A DNA stretch of 64,000 nucleotides from Metaphire vulgaris (lineage: Eukaryota > Annelida > Clitellata > Crassiclitellata > Megascolecidae): contig CM030836.1 in assembly GCA_018105865.1 (NCBI GenBank), positions 1,364,001 to 1,428,000 of the forward strand, written 5' to 3'. A program made the position numbers and the translations under genes. Under the pieces are notes generated by a model, which was not told the DNA's origin, ran no database searches, and saw only the letters and a program-made list of their open reading frames with translations. Position 1 is the stretch's first letter, and every line of letters starts with the position of its first letter. Shown here one piece after another: positions 33,601 through 43,375 of the stretch.

Positions 33601-34036
33601 TCGTCAATCTTTTGTTATGGATCCAATATACTATTTCTTATTTCTTACCGTCTTGTTCTTTTCAAATCAAATCCTTGATATTGCTGAAAATTAGTTATTA
33701 ACTCTCTCTAGAATTTTTCTGATTATATAGGATCAGCATGTAATTGAACTTTGAGTCAAATGCTATAATTGAAGATCCCCTACCCGTACGATCCCACAGT
33801 CCCATATATGGGACACCTTGAAAAACCGAGTTACCACTAAAATATTTCATAACTGGTCCGTATATGCTTTAACTTTAGCTTATACACTGCAAATTTTGCA
33901 TTAAATTTAATTTTGAATACAAGACTAAAAGCTGGGATCAGATGGGCTAATTTGACATGTTTAAATGTGGGTTTGCCACAAACTTGGCACTAGGTGATCT
34001 GAGAACCGCTGAATTAGAGCAATGCCAAATACTTAC

Positions 34037-34273
34037 AGTTTCTATATGTTCTAGCGTAGACTTCGACCTCACACAAGGTAAATGATCCGGTTCCATTGCT
34101 TGGTTGTTGAATGATAACATATTGACCGGCGCTTATGTCTGGATCGCAGTTAAGGGTGACTGTTGCACCAAGCGCCACTGTTGATGGATACTGGCCACAC
34201 AGGGGATAGGCTCCTCTGACTGGATCCGCCGTTGAATTTGTCACTCCGACGAGGAAGTAATCCAAGCGATCAG
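34037..34273 (-). CDS. F-type lectin domain, C-terminal half (exon B3)
   Basis: A 237-bp exon, acceptor AACAG before 34273 and donor GTAAGT after 34037, phase 1 at both ends. It encodes DRLDYFLVGVTNS, GAYPLCGQYP, ATVTLNC, QYVIIQQPSNG and LCEVEVYART. Same length and borders as A3, with several substitutions (for instance GSFTLCEV for GWLTLCEV). Joining B2 gives RKDCCADR, so the fucose-binding Arg-x-Asp-x4-Arg motif is complete. Joining onward to A2 forms a Tyr codon and stays open. Confidence 0.88.
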
Positions 34274-34976
34274 CTGTTAAAGACCAGACGATATAAATAA
34301 GTTTAGTTTGAGTTATATCTGAAATGTTGAGTTATATCTGAAATGTTTAGGTTTTTAATATTTCAACATTTATAGATCAAAGCTTCTGCCGTGTTGCCTT
34401 TTAAAATTAAAAAATTGCGGAGCTCGCAAGAACAATTCAAATACCTAAAAGTAAATGTGGCTAGAATTTATACAACTGATCGCAGCTGAAAGCACCAAAT
34501 CGAACAGATTTGAAGAAGGACTAGAAATTTCATCCAATAAACTGCTTTTCTATAAAAGGGCCGTTAGGGTGGAATACTGGATTAGTCACTGGAAATTTCT
34601 CTTATTGATATCCGCGTAGAAAAAGAATTGACGTTCTTTGGCTATCGCCATTTTGATACTAAGTTTAAATTGTCAGAATTAACTGCTCCAATAGGCAGTG
34701 TAGCAATTCATCTGGTGCAAGATGCTAAAGATGGGAAATATTCTTAAATATTGTATTGCGTCTCGTCAAAACAAACTCCCAAATTATGCTTTTTCAAATC
34801 TGAATCCGTCTTGAAGACATTTAAAGTGCTTGAAATCCAAACCTCCCGGCAGTCTGTAATTTAGACGAACTCCAACTTATGTTTATTTTGGACATGCCTC
34901 AATTCATAAACAAATTCAAATACTAATATGAGAAGAAGAGGCAGAATTTTGTTTTTATTTCATCACGATCACTTAC

Positions 34977-35234
34977 CACAGCAGTCCTTTCTGTTCGTCA
35001 CAACAACCTTTTGCACACGATACGGTTGGTCAAGTTGAACTCTCCACCAGTTTGGACCGCCTGGACCGTCTTTGGTATGGGAACACGAGAATGGTGCCAT
35101 GTTATGATCATTGCTATAGTTTCCATCAACTGCTCTACTGGCGTTTAGGAAACCGATGTTATGGTGGCTGTTATAGGTGCTACTTTGTGTGGCTGGTCTT
35201 CCAAGCGCCAAATTCTCATCCGGTGAGTCGATGT
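34977..35234 (-). CDS. F-type lectin domain, N-terminal half (exon B2)
   Basis: A 258-bp exon, acceptor TTATCGTAG before 35234 and donor GTAAGT after 34977, phase 1. It encodes DIDSPDENLALGRPATQSS, an ASRAVDGNY segment, FSCSHTKDGPGGPNWWRVQL and VVVTNRKDCC. One codon longer than A2 because of a small indel in the loop after TQSS. The conserved His of SCSH lies 29 residues before the Arg of RKDCC, as in A2 and C2. An open frame continues upstream into the intron, but the AG border conserved with A2 marks the exon start. Confidence 0.88.
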
Positions 35235-35878
35235 CTACGATAACAAAACAAAATAAAGTGTGCATGAACTAACCAATTGAACAGAAAGTGCGGGTTAAAA
35301 TTTAAGGAACTGCAATTTGTTGATTTCTGCGGTGCATTATTTTGATGGACCGGTCATATAAAATATGCAAAGTGATCAAGAATTCAATTAGTCCGGCTTA
35401 TAGTCATTTTATTGCAATTCAAGAATGTTGCGTTTAATCTTAACTGCTTTCTTCTCATCTAACTTGCCATAAATTTCCTCTTAATTTTGTTATTGTTGAC
35501 CCAGGCTCGTACGAAGTGGGGTGCTGGGAGTGCAACTGCACCCCCTGAAAAAATGTAGGGGGTGCAGTGCACCCCTGGAAAGAAGATGGTCTGCACCCTG
35601 TCTGCACCCCTGTAGCCTTAACCCTCAACAGCACACGTGAAAATAATTCCGAATTAGCACACCTGGGGTCCATTGGACCCCGTTCTAAGTTTCACAAGAA
35701 TGTGTGCATATCGCATTAATTATGAAACATAAAATTATGTTTAGTGTTTATATGCATAGAAGACACAAATTTAACATTGTTTGAGTCTTTTAAGTCTCGT
35801 ATCTAGAGCACAATAAAATTCCAAAACTGCTATTCCAGTCACGAATGAAGTTCGCAGTCTTGGCAGCTTAAACATGCA

Positions 35879-36035
35879 CAGTGTTGGAGTTGTGAAATTT
35901 GAGCTGGGGGTTGAGGACTAAAATTCAATAAATGACAGAAACTGCATGTATCCTACATGCGATATTTGGGAGGGTTGCAAAGTTATCTGGGGAGAGGGGG
36001 GTTCAACCCCCCCCCCCCCGGCAACTCCAACACTG
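35879..36035. mobile_element. hAT-type MITE, 157 bp, TSD AACATGCA
   Basis: Perfect 8-bp duplications at 35871-35878 and 36036-36043; ends CAGTGTTGGAGTTG and CAACTCCAACACTG. It interrupts the zinc-ribbon coding sequence of the piggyBac remnant. Confidence 0.9.
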
Positions 36036-36043
36036 AACATGCA

Positions 36044-36339
36044 TGTTCATTGCACACTTTTCGTCCACATTTACTGCGTTGCTGTCTGACTTTGCGATCC
36101 GATTTTTTTTGGCACAGCTCACATCGCTGTTTATTGTCTGTTTTTGTATTTGTTTGGTCAGTTGATTGTGCATTCAGGTGGCCTATTGTTGCCAATACTT
36201 GCCTTGCATGCTCTTGAACAGCTCTGGGATTCTGCATGCGCATATGAATGTGTTCTGCGACCAACTTTTTACTCAGGCTCAAGAGGAAAGTGCGGATAGC
36301 ACAAAACATAAGGAAGCAAGTTCTAGTACTCAAAAGCAT
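36044..36339 (-). pseudogene. piggyBac transposase C-terminal segment with zinc ribbon
   Basis: The minus frame reads LLSLSKKLVAEHIHMRMQNP, then RCELCQKKSDRKVRQQRSKC and GRKVCNEHAC. The spacing of Cys pairs followed by C-x2-H-x-C is the cysteine-rich domain that ends piggyBac transposases and binds the element ends. The frame then runs into the MITE at 35879-36035, so the tail is disrupted. The catalytic DDD core is absent from the element. Confidence 0.85.
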
Positions 36340-36689
36340 GTATTTATGGGATCAAATAACTTAAATAGTAATAAAATGGAGTCTCACTCAAATAATTTCG
36401 CCTGGGGTCCATTGCACCCCCAAAGACATTTTATGAAAATTTTCAGTGATCAGTAGGCCGCCAACAAAAGTTATAGCACGTACTGATTTGTGGCATGGTA
36501 GGTCACAATGTCCTAAAAGCATATCACACAATTATTTTCAGTACTGAGGTTATACAAAAATAAAGGTGCCCTGGGGTCCAACGGACCCCAGGTGTGCTGT
36601 TAAGGGTTAAAGTGTGCATATGACCTTTTTTGCTTGTCAAGGATTTCAAAGAGAAAACTTTGAACTGGAGAAAATCTGCATCCCCTGAT

Positions 36690-37330
36690 GATGATGATGA
36701 TGATGTTGTTGTTAATGTTGTTGCTGTTGATTATGATCTTCTTGGTATCTTACGTTCGGCAGATGTGTATTTTGCAGCAGCGTCATTTTTGGATTGATTT
36801 TTGTGTATAGTTCATCGTTTCTTATCATTTCATCCCACCTAATCCGCTGCAGTTTTCTGTCGGAATTTCTTTTAGAAATAAGTATTCAATTTTACGGGTC
36901 TTTTGTCGTGGTCGATGTTTCACATACTTACAGTGTGTATAGAAAACTGCTAAAATACATGTCTTGGGTGCTTTCTATTTCATTCCAAGACTAACTGTTT
37001 TGCTCTTCCAAACTGTGTCATTGGCAGCCAGATACCGAAAGCATTCACTGTTCCGATTTCGAACGGCTCTTCCACTCAAATTGCCTCCACGACCTTGGTC
37101 TTTTGAATTTTATTTCGATAGCTAATTTTTTGCTTTCTTCATTTAATGTGCTCAACATCCCATGCAGTCCGCTTTGCGAGAACGACATGAAGTCGATGCC
37201 ATCAGCAAATCGCATATCTTTCAAAGTCTTTCCATGAATAATGATTCCTCCCTCCTTTTACTCTTCCAGACGTTCTACTACTCGCTCCAGCATGAGTAGG
37301 AATTGCAGGTCTAACTTCTTGGATCATTCT
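36690..37330 (-). pseudogene. LINE RT fragment, decayed
   Basis: Homologous to 8991-9345 but longer. The reverse complement contains MRFADGIDFMSFSQSGLHGM (a decayed palm with FADD changed to FADG), a VEEPFEIGTVNAFGIW segment, and the RIRW...IRNDELYT block. The tail is (CAT)n at 36686-36703. Confidence 0.65.
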
Positions 37331-37424
37331 TAGAGTTTCGTTAACATGAAGATTGCAATCAATTAAGATAGCATATAGTTTGTGAAATTAAATTATGTGT
37401 TAACTAATCGGTACAAAGATTCGT

Positions 37425-37896
37425 ATTAATCAGTCCTGCGTCCTGCCAATTCTTCTATATGGTTCTGAGACTTGGACTCTGCAGACACGAGACTCTCAAA
37501 GACTACAGGCATTCCATATGCGCTGCCAGAGACAGCTTCTCTGCATTCGCTGGTTTGACTTCGTGATCAATGAAGCGGTCTCCAAACAGACTGCTCTCCA
37601 GCCAGTGACAGAAATTATCACGCGACGCCGTCTGTCGCTCTTCGGTCACGTGGCTCGCCAGGACAACAACATTCCGGTCCACCGCGCTCTCGCCTGCGCT
37701 ATTGCTCGACGCACCGAGACGCGTCCTCCTCCGAGCTGGAGAAGACCTCCTGGCAGACGACGCCGTACATGGCCCCAGCAGATCGGCGATGGTCTTCCTT
37801 CCAAAATTCTTCATGAATGGCACTCAGTCATCGGTCACGGTCACAACTCGCGCAACACGAGATTGGCACAACGGACCTCCGTCGTCCATGTGAACT
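37425..37896 (+). pseudogene. LINE RT C-terminus followed by a giant AATG tail
   Basis: The plus strand reads LPILLYGSETWTLQTRDSQR, LQAFHMRCQRQLL, RRRLSLFGHVARQDN, a PPSWRRPPGRRRRTWPQQ block and ends RTSVVHVN then stop. These are typical LINE C-terminal blocks. A relative with the same tail start is at 45840-46142. Confidence 0.8.
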
Positions 37897-38290
37897 AATG
37901 AATGAATGAATGAATGAATGAATGAATGAATGAATGAATGAATGAATGAATGAATGAATGAATGAATGAATGAATGAATGAATGAATGAATGAATGAATG
38001 AATGAATGAATGAATGAATGAATGAATGAATGAATGAATGAATGAATGAATGAATGAATGAATGAATGAATGAATGAATGAATGAATGAATGAATGAATG
38101 AATGAATGAATGAATGAATGAATGAATGAATGAATGAATGAATGAATGAATGAATGAATGAATGAATGAATGAATGAATGAATGAATGAATGAATGAATG
38201 AATGAATGAATGAATGAATGAATGAATGAATGAATGAATGAATGAATGAATGAATGAATGAATGAATGAATGAATGAATGAATGAATGAA
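37897..38290. repeat. (AATG)n tetranucleotide array, about 98 perfect copies
   Basis: 394 bp of uninterrupted AATG starting at the LINE stop region. It is best read as an expanded LINE 3' tail, because the relative at 45840-46142 ends in a short GAATGAATGAA. Confidence 0.97.
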
Positions 38291-38324
38291 TTAACTACTG
38301 AATTTTATACAATAGAATATTTCA

Positions 38325-38442
38325 AAATTATATGCTGCTTGTGCGAAGAAGTACAGTGGGTAATGACTGCTGTATGCTCAGATATGCAGATGATATAGTG
38401 GTCGTAACAACAGCGGCACAAGATCTTCCAGAACTAGTAATT
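38325..38442 (+). pseudogene. LINE RT palm fragment with YADD
   Basis: The plus strand reads NDCCMLRYADDIVVVTTAAQ, containing the catalytic YADD of RTs. Palm blocks should precede a C-terminus, but here they follow one and the AATG array, so this is a separate insertion. Two copies of attctatggcgcctat lie just after it (38439 and 38464). Confidence 0.65.
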
Positions 38443-39634
38443 CTATGGCGCCTATGGTTCATAGAATTCTATGGCGCCTATCTATGGCTGCCTTGCATGC
38501 GTTTGTGCATGCCACGTTTCGTCGTCGTTCGACGCAATTTCTGACGCTCCGTGCGTGAATCTTGCGCGGAGATGAGGATTTCTTCGAGTCCGTCGGTTTT
38601 CTGAGGAGATTTGGCTGTCCTCTACTGTTTCGCGTCGTTGTTGTTATGAATATATTTCGAATATACTGCATATTTTAGCAATTATTGCGTGTCATTAGAG
38701 AAGATTGATATTAAAACCTAAGTTTCTTTAGTCATAACATTGAATTGTAGCCTATAAGTGAAAAATGGCGACCATCCAAATTTATGCAATCAGCAAATAA
38801 GCAAAATAAAATTCAACTCGAAACTTTGAAGTAATTTTCATTTGGTTTTAATGTCTCTAAAACTCTGCATCGTCGTAAGCGAAGTGAAAAATAAAAGTTT
38901 AGAACTGCCACGCATGGCTACACACAACCTACAGTACATCACAGTATCGCAACTCCCTGAAAGTCAAAGAAGATTTCAACAAATTTAAAATCACTTTATG
39001 CCTTAAGACTTTAGATGAACTAAGATTTGTACCGGACGCTTATGCTCTTGGCAGTTTACCGGAATTCTGTGTTTGTTCTTTTGCTCTAAACCTGTGAAAA
39101 GTGACTTCAGCGCTTTTGGAGAATTCTCTGCACTTTCTCCGAGTTACTGTGGACGTTTTCGGTCATTCCTTGGTAAAGTGTAAAGACCGCCACCCTATAT
39201 TGGTTGCCATTCCATCGACGCTGTCGGTAGAATTCTCGAATAGTCACACAGAGTCGAGAATCCTACGACATTGCCTTTCCAGACAACATCTGTTTTCGCC
39301 TTGAGTTTCATCTCTGGTCGAAACTGCCAAGTTATTTATTATTATTCTCTTGCGGACACCCGCTTCTCAGGAATTTAACATCTGATTTTGCCATTCGGAG
39401 ATTCCCTTTCATCATCTCTGCGAACTTTCAACACCATCTGCATCTCTTTCAGTTGTCAGTACTGCGAACGTGTACTGGTTTCTAAAGGATTCATCTCCGT
39501 AATAGTCAAGGCAGCGAACTCCTTCATTCCATTCAAGCAGACTTTCAGGACCCTTAATGTTCTGATCCTCATCGGTATACTATCATTTTCAGCAGCGCAT
39601 TTGTCTTTGGCATTCATATTAATACGGGGCTATA

Positions 39635-40576
39635 CAGTGTTGTATGAAGTACTGAGTTTGAGTACTCAAGTAAAAGTACAAGTATTATGTCATTTGTTTA
39701 CTTAAGTAAAAGTAAAAAGTACCTATAAAAATAGTTACTCAAGTAAAAGTAAAAAAGTACTCCTCAAAAAGTTACTTTTTAAGTAAAAAGTAAAAAGTAG
39801 GCCTACCGTGACAGACGAATCATCAACAACTCCACATTATCATGCCAAATCACATTTTTTACTACTTTTAAACAACATGCAGAAGCCTCAGCAGTCAACA
39901 CGTACACATTTACACCATTAACTGCATTAGTATAAATGCTGGTTTCACAACGCCGTAGCTAGGGGCAGAGGCAAGCTGTCCCGGGGGCCGTCCTCGAAGG
40001 CGCAATTTGCACACTAAGTCCTTAATTTTTCATACCACTTTCATCCGGCGTGAAAATAGTGTTGATAAGTAAAAAAGGTCATCACCGGTTTTTAGACTGT
40101 CACAGGTTAAAAATTTGTATGTTGTACGTTGCCGTGAAAACTCGGGTAAGCAAAAAAAGGCCATCACCGGAATTTAGGGGCGCAGAATTTATACCTGACC
40201 CGACGCCGACTGCTCTAACTGCGGCTCTGTGATTGCATGTAGGTCTAAGAAAGATCAAGTTTTCAAACAATCTGTCAGTCATGCGTGTACGTTTGTTGGT
40301 CATTGTCAACCCTTTACGACTAAACACGGGAAGTTGTGAAGAATTAAACAGATACTCCAGTAAATTATCGAAATTTGGCGATGAGAAATTTTACTTGTAA
40401 CGAAACGTGAAAGACATAATGTAACGAAGTAAAAGTACTAATATTTGAATAAAAACTGACTTCGTTACAAGTAAAAAGTACTGGGTAAGTTGTGTACTTC
40501 GTTACAGTACGAAGTACTCAGAATTGTACTTAAGTATTGTAACGCGTTACTTTTACTTCGTTACCGCGCAACACTG
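39635..40576. mobile_element. hAT-type element with aagtaaaagta subterminal repeats, TSD GGGCTATA
   Basis: Perfect 8-bp duplications at 39627-39634 and 40577-40584; ends CAGTGTTG and CAACACTG. Both ends carry many aagtaaaagta/gtaacg words over about 150 bp. The centre (about 39955-40240) may be a further nested MITE, with no clear borders. No transposase is seen. Confidence 0.88.
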
Positions 40577-40743
40577 GGGCTATATAAGTTGTCTCGCAGA
40601 ATAGGATTAGGAATACAAAAAGTGACCGGTGAGAATGCAGTAGAACGTCGGCAAAGGATTCATTTCAACAATACCCTGTTCCTGTTAAATATTAACTGAC
40701 CTGAAAACGATATTTGTTACTTAGTACAAAGTCAGTTTCTTAC

Positions 40744-40971
40744 CTGTTCCACCGTAGACTTGAACTTCGCATAAGGTGAGCCATCCAGTTCCATTGCTTG
40801 GCTGTTGAATGATAACATATTGACCGGCGCTTATACATAGATCACAATAAACAGTAACTGTTTCACCGGGCGCCACTGTTGATGGATACTGGCCACACAG
40901 AGGATAGGCTCCTCTGACTGGATCCGCCGTTGAATTTGTCACTCCGACGATGAAATTATGCAAGCGTTGTT
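40744..40971 (-). CDS. F-type lectin domain, C-terminal half (exon C3)
   Basis: A 228-bp exon, acceptor TTTAAAG before 40971 and donor GTAAGA after 40744, phase 1. It encodes QRLHNFIVGVTNS, GAYPLCGQYP, GETVTVYCDL, QYVIIQQPSNG and LCEVQVYGGTG. Three codons shorter than A3/B3, with more substitutions, fitting an older split. The ORF extends upstream of the acceptor but loses similarity there. Its splice to B2 forms an Asp codon and stays in frame. Confidence 0.85.
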
Positions 40972-41095
40972 CTTTAAAATTTGTTATACATACCGATATT
41001 ATCAAATGCTGTTTGACATTATATTTTAGCATTTATACATCGAACATTTAGGCTGCGCCTGCTTTGGAATTCAAAACAAACAATTGCGGAGCGCA

Positions 41096-42049
41096 CAAGG
41101 ATGGCCATGGGTTCATTTTTGGAACCCAGCCCAACCCGACCCATCTAATTTTTAACCCAACCCAACACCACCCAACCCACCATAACTGCCTAATTTCCTG
41201 ACCCGACCCAACCCAGTCCATAGATATAAGAAACGTTGGAAAATGATAAAAACATTTAAAATGTAAGAAACGTGGAAATAATAAAACAAACTCTTAAAAC
41301 GCTTATCACATCTGTCCCAATCAAGCGTCAAGTAGCCAAATTCAACAAATTTATTATTAAGCAACAATTAAGGCGACCTGGACCCCTCTTCCCTTATAAA
41401 TGTATAAGATTCTTGTCCTTCACTCGTTTATCACAGTAAACCAGAACACACCTTAATGACTGTTAATAAATTATCTCGGCGGTTTCGAGTCTTGACCGAA
41501 TACATGACGTGTTAACTGATCTTAGTTGCTAAGTAAGGTATGTGTCGGGCTGTCAGCAATGGTACAAGCACCCCCTCCATCCCCGGTACGGGGAAGCGAA
41601 GGTTCTTATGCAATTTATGGTATGTGCGGGGCAGGAATTTTCCCTTCTAGACATAATCCTCCCGGACATTACACCAGATGAAATGACATCCCCGGACATA
41701 ATCCCTCCTTTGTTTGCTCAATGGGTTTTGATGAAATCTACTGGCGCTGTGGAGAAAGAGAATTATTAGTGTCGCTATCACTATTTAAATGTTCTCCATT
41801 CACCATTGAAATCAAAATTGAAATCATTTCTACTCACCGGTCTTTGAAGCTTTCACCTATTCGATGTTGTCAATACTCCTAGTGATTTTCCTATAAATCC
41901 GACGCTACAAAATTCGTTTTTGGACACCTAATTCGTTTTTGAAATTCTAGTCTAATATACCAACATTTCCCAACCCAACCCACCATAACTGCCTACATTT
42001 CTGACCCAACCAGCCCAATCCAACCCAACCCAACCCATGGCCATCTCCG
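41096..42049. mobile_element. hAT-like element with cccaac subterminal arrays
   Basis: Inverted ends with GATGGCCATGGGTT at 41101 and its complement near 42030, inside a site that is uninterrupted in A and B (gagctcgcaag). Flanking 8-mers are similar but not identical (ggagcgca / agagctag). Both ends carry (cccaac)n-like arrays. A fragment with the same end type is at 60190-60275. Confidence 0.65.
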
Positions 42050-42756
42050 AGAGCTAGCAATAACAATTGAAAAGTCTAATAATTAATTAATTAGTCAGAA
42101 TCTACAGAAACTGAAATCACAAAACCTAAAGTGTATTTGGGCTGGTTCCTGTCTTTGATTTTTGCAAAGGGTGACAGAATAGATGCACCAAACAGGCATG
42201 CACTCGCATCACATTTACACTGTAGTCTGACGAAAGGTGATCGAAAGAGCGGGTCTGGGTGGAACATCAGCTACAGAAGCTCTCCACTGTCTCCAGTGAT
42301 ATTATAGCTAAACGTTATCTTTGATGTCCAATACACGTAATATAAAGTAGTTCATCGATTCCGTGGACAATGACCTTCACCTGGTCGCCCTTTCCCCACA
42401 ATAATTCTCAGGGGTTTTGCAAAACTTTCACGACAGACCCCAGCCCAAATTGACCTTCTTTGGCTGTAGATATTTTGAAATTAAGCTCATTTTTCAGAAT
42501 AAACTGATGCGACCGGCAGTGTAACGAGTCGTCTTGTAGGAGATGGGTGGAGCATCATTTTAATAATTGCCTCATGTTCTCATCAAACCAACCCACTGAA
42601 GTATACCTTATCAATTAGCATACCCGGTAATACATAATTTGTAAAAACTCCGACACCTAGTCAGTTTAGACATGTCAATGTCTGTAAGCAAAGTCAAACT
42701 CTCTGTTGAAGAGGAGAGGCAATTTTTTTAAAATTTGTAGTACGATCGCCTACCAC

Positions 42757-42990
42757 CACAACAGTCCCTTCTGTTGGTCACGGTAACCCTTTGCACACGA
42801 TACGGTCGGTCAAGTTTGACTCTCCACCAGTTCGGACCTCCTGGACGGTCGCTGACATGCGCACATGAACCTGATGACAAGTCCGATGCTGTATTTCCAT
42901 CAACCGCTCTACCGGCATCGTAGTTCAAATGGGTGCTACTTTGTGTGGCTGATCTACCAAGCGCCAGATTCACTGCCGATGAGACAATGG
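42757..42990 (-). CDS. F-type lectin domain, N-terminal half (exon C2)
   Basis: A 234-bp exon, acceptor TTTTCACAG before 42990, phase 1. It encodes VNLALGRSATQSSTH, AGRAVDGNTASD, SCAHVSDRPGGPNWWRVKL and VTVTNRRDCC. Two donors are possible: after 42757 (GTGGTA) or after 42754 (GTAGGC). Only the first keeps the RRDCCEQR spacing of the sugar-binding motif on joining C3, so I chose it; the second would add one Gly. C2 would join the coiled-coil exon in frame through an Ala codon. Confidence 0.82.
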
Positions 42991-43206
42991 CTGTGAAAAC
43001 AAAACAAATTTTTTAAACGCTTGAGTGAAATTATTATTTGTCCAGTTGTACGGTTGGGGAAATTACTGTGCAGCATTTGAAAGCATCGACAATGTACACT
43101 GTAGAATTAAGCCTTTTGTTTGCGAATGTCGTTAGGCCCTATATCGGTTCCAAAATTCATTAACATTGAAGAATGTTGCGTTTGATTTTAAAGTCAGTAA
43201 AATTCC

Positions 43207-43355
43207 TGGACCGTTGCAGGTATGCGCAGATGAAACTGATGGCAATTCCGTTGTTGTTTTTCCATCAACCGCTCTGCTGGTAAAGTGGTTCCCATAGGTG
43301 CTACTTTGTGTGGCTGATCTGCTGAGCGCCAGATTTTCCTCCGTTGAGACAATGG
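43207..43355 (-). pseudogene. Truncated F-type lectin exon (D2)
   Basis: The acceptor TTATCGCAG before 43355 and sequence IVSTEENLALSRSATQSSTY, SRAVDGKTTTEL and SSAHTCNGPG match exon C2. After that the similarity jumps to sequence homologous to the upstream intron of the other units (gaatgttgcgtttgatttt), so the WWRV and RxDCC half has been deleted and no donor remains. It cannot encode a functional domain and would have to be skipped. Confidence 0.8.
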
Positions 43356-43375
43356 CTGCGATAACAAAAAACAAT

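Larger units (their letters stand above)
29957..33946 (+). mobile_element. piggyBac-like element at CTAA, carrying two LINEs
   Basis: Termini CCCATCTGATCCCA and TGGGATCAGATGGG are flanked by CTAA at 29953-29956 and 33947-33950; unit A has a single CTAA at the empty site. Subterminal copies of GTCCCATATATGGGAC occur at about 30186 and 33800 in inverted orientation. LINEs at 30219-30500 and 30735-32750 account for about 2.3 kb. Plus-strand remnants at about 33060-33600 look like a piggyBac transposase tail. Confidence 0.85.
35622..36606 (-). mobile_element. piggyBac derivative at TTAA keeping only the transposase tail
   Basis: Termini CCCTCAACAGCACAC and GTGTGCTGTTAAGGG with TTAA at 35618-35621 and 36607-36610; unit A lacks it. 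Subterminal CTGGGGTCCATTGGACCCC-like palindromes lie at both ends. The interior holds the C-terminus of a transposase on the minus strand and a small MITE. It is an internally deleted, non-autonomous copy. Confidence 0.9.
27848..36686. repeat. Segmental duplication unit B (carries lectin exons B2 and B3)
   Basis: Aligns with unit A from the left flank through the LINE fragment, lectin exons and MITE. B-specific insertions are a LINE (28576-29174), the CTAA piggyBac-like element (29957-33946) and the TTAA piggyBac derivative (35622-36606). Once these and the A-specific insertions are removed, the two units are nearly collinear. Confidence 0.85.
38640..43000. repeat. Diverged segmental unit C (carries lectin exons C2 and C3)
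   Basis: 38640-39440 aligns loosely with 1225-1560 plus 2280-2520 of unit A, and the region around exons C3 and C2 aligns with the A and B introns. The LINE fragment present in A and B is missing here. C-specific insertions are the elements at 39635-40576 and 41096-42049. Confidence 0.65.

Noticed and set aside
34969..35265. Short hydrophobic leader (MHTLFCFVIV) as a signal peptide for exon B2
   Set aside because: It is the intron polypyrimidine tract read in frame; the AG border is conserved with exon A2.
42728..42756. Coding extension of exon C2 past RRDCCG
   Set aside because: Reads through the splice donor into intron; the paralogous exons end at the same Cys-Cys codons.
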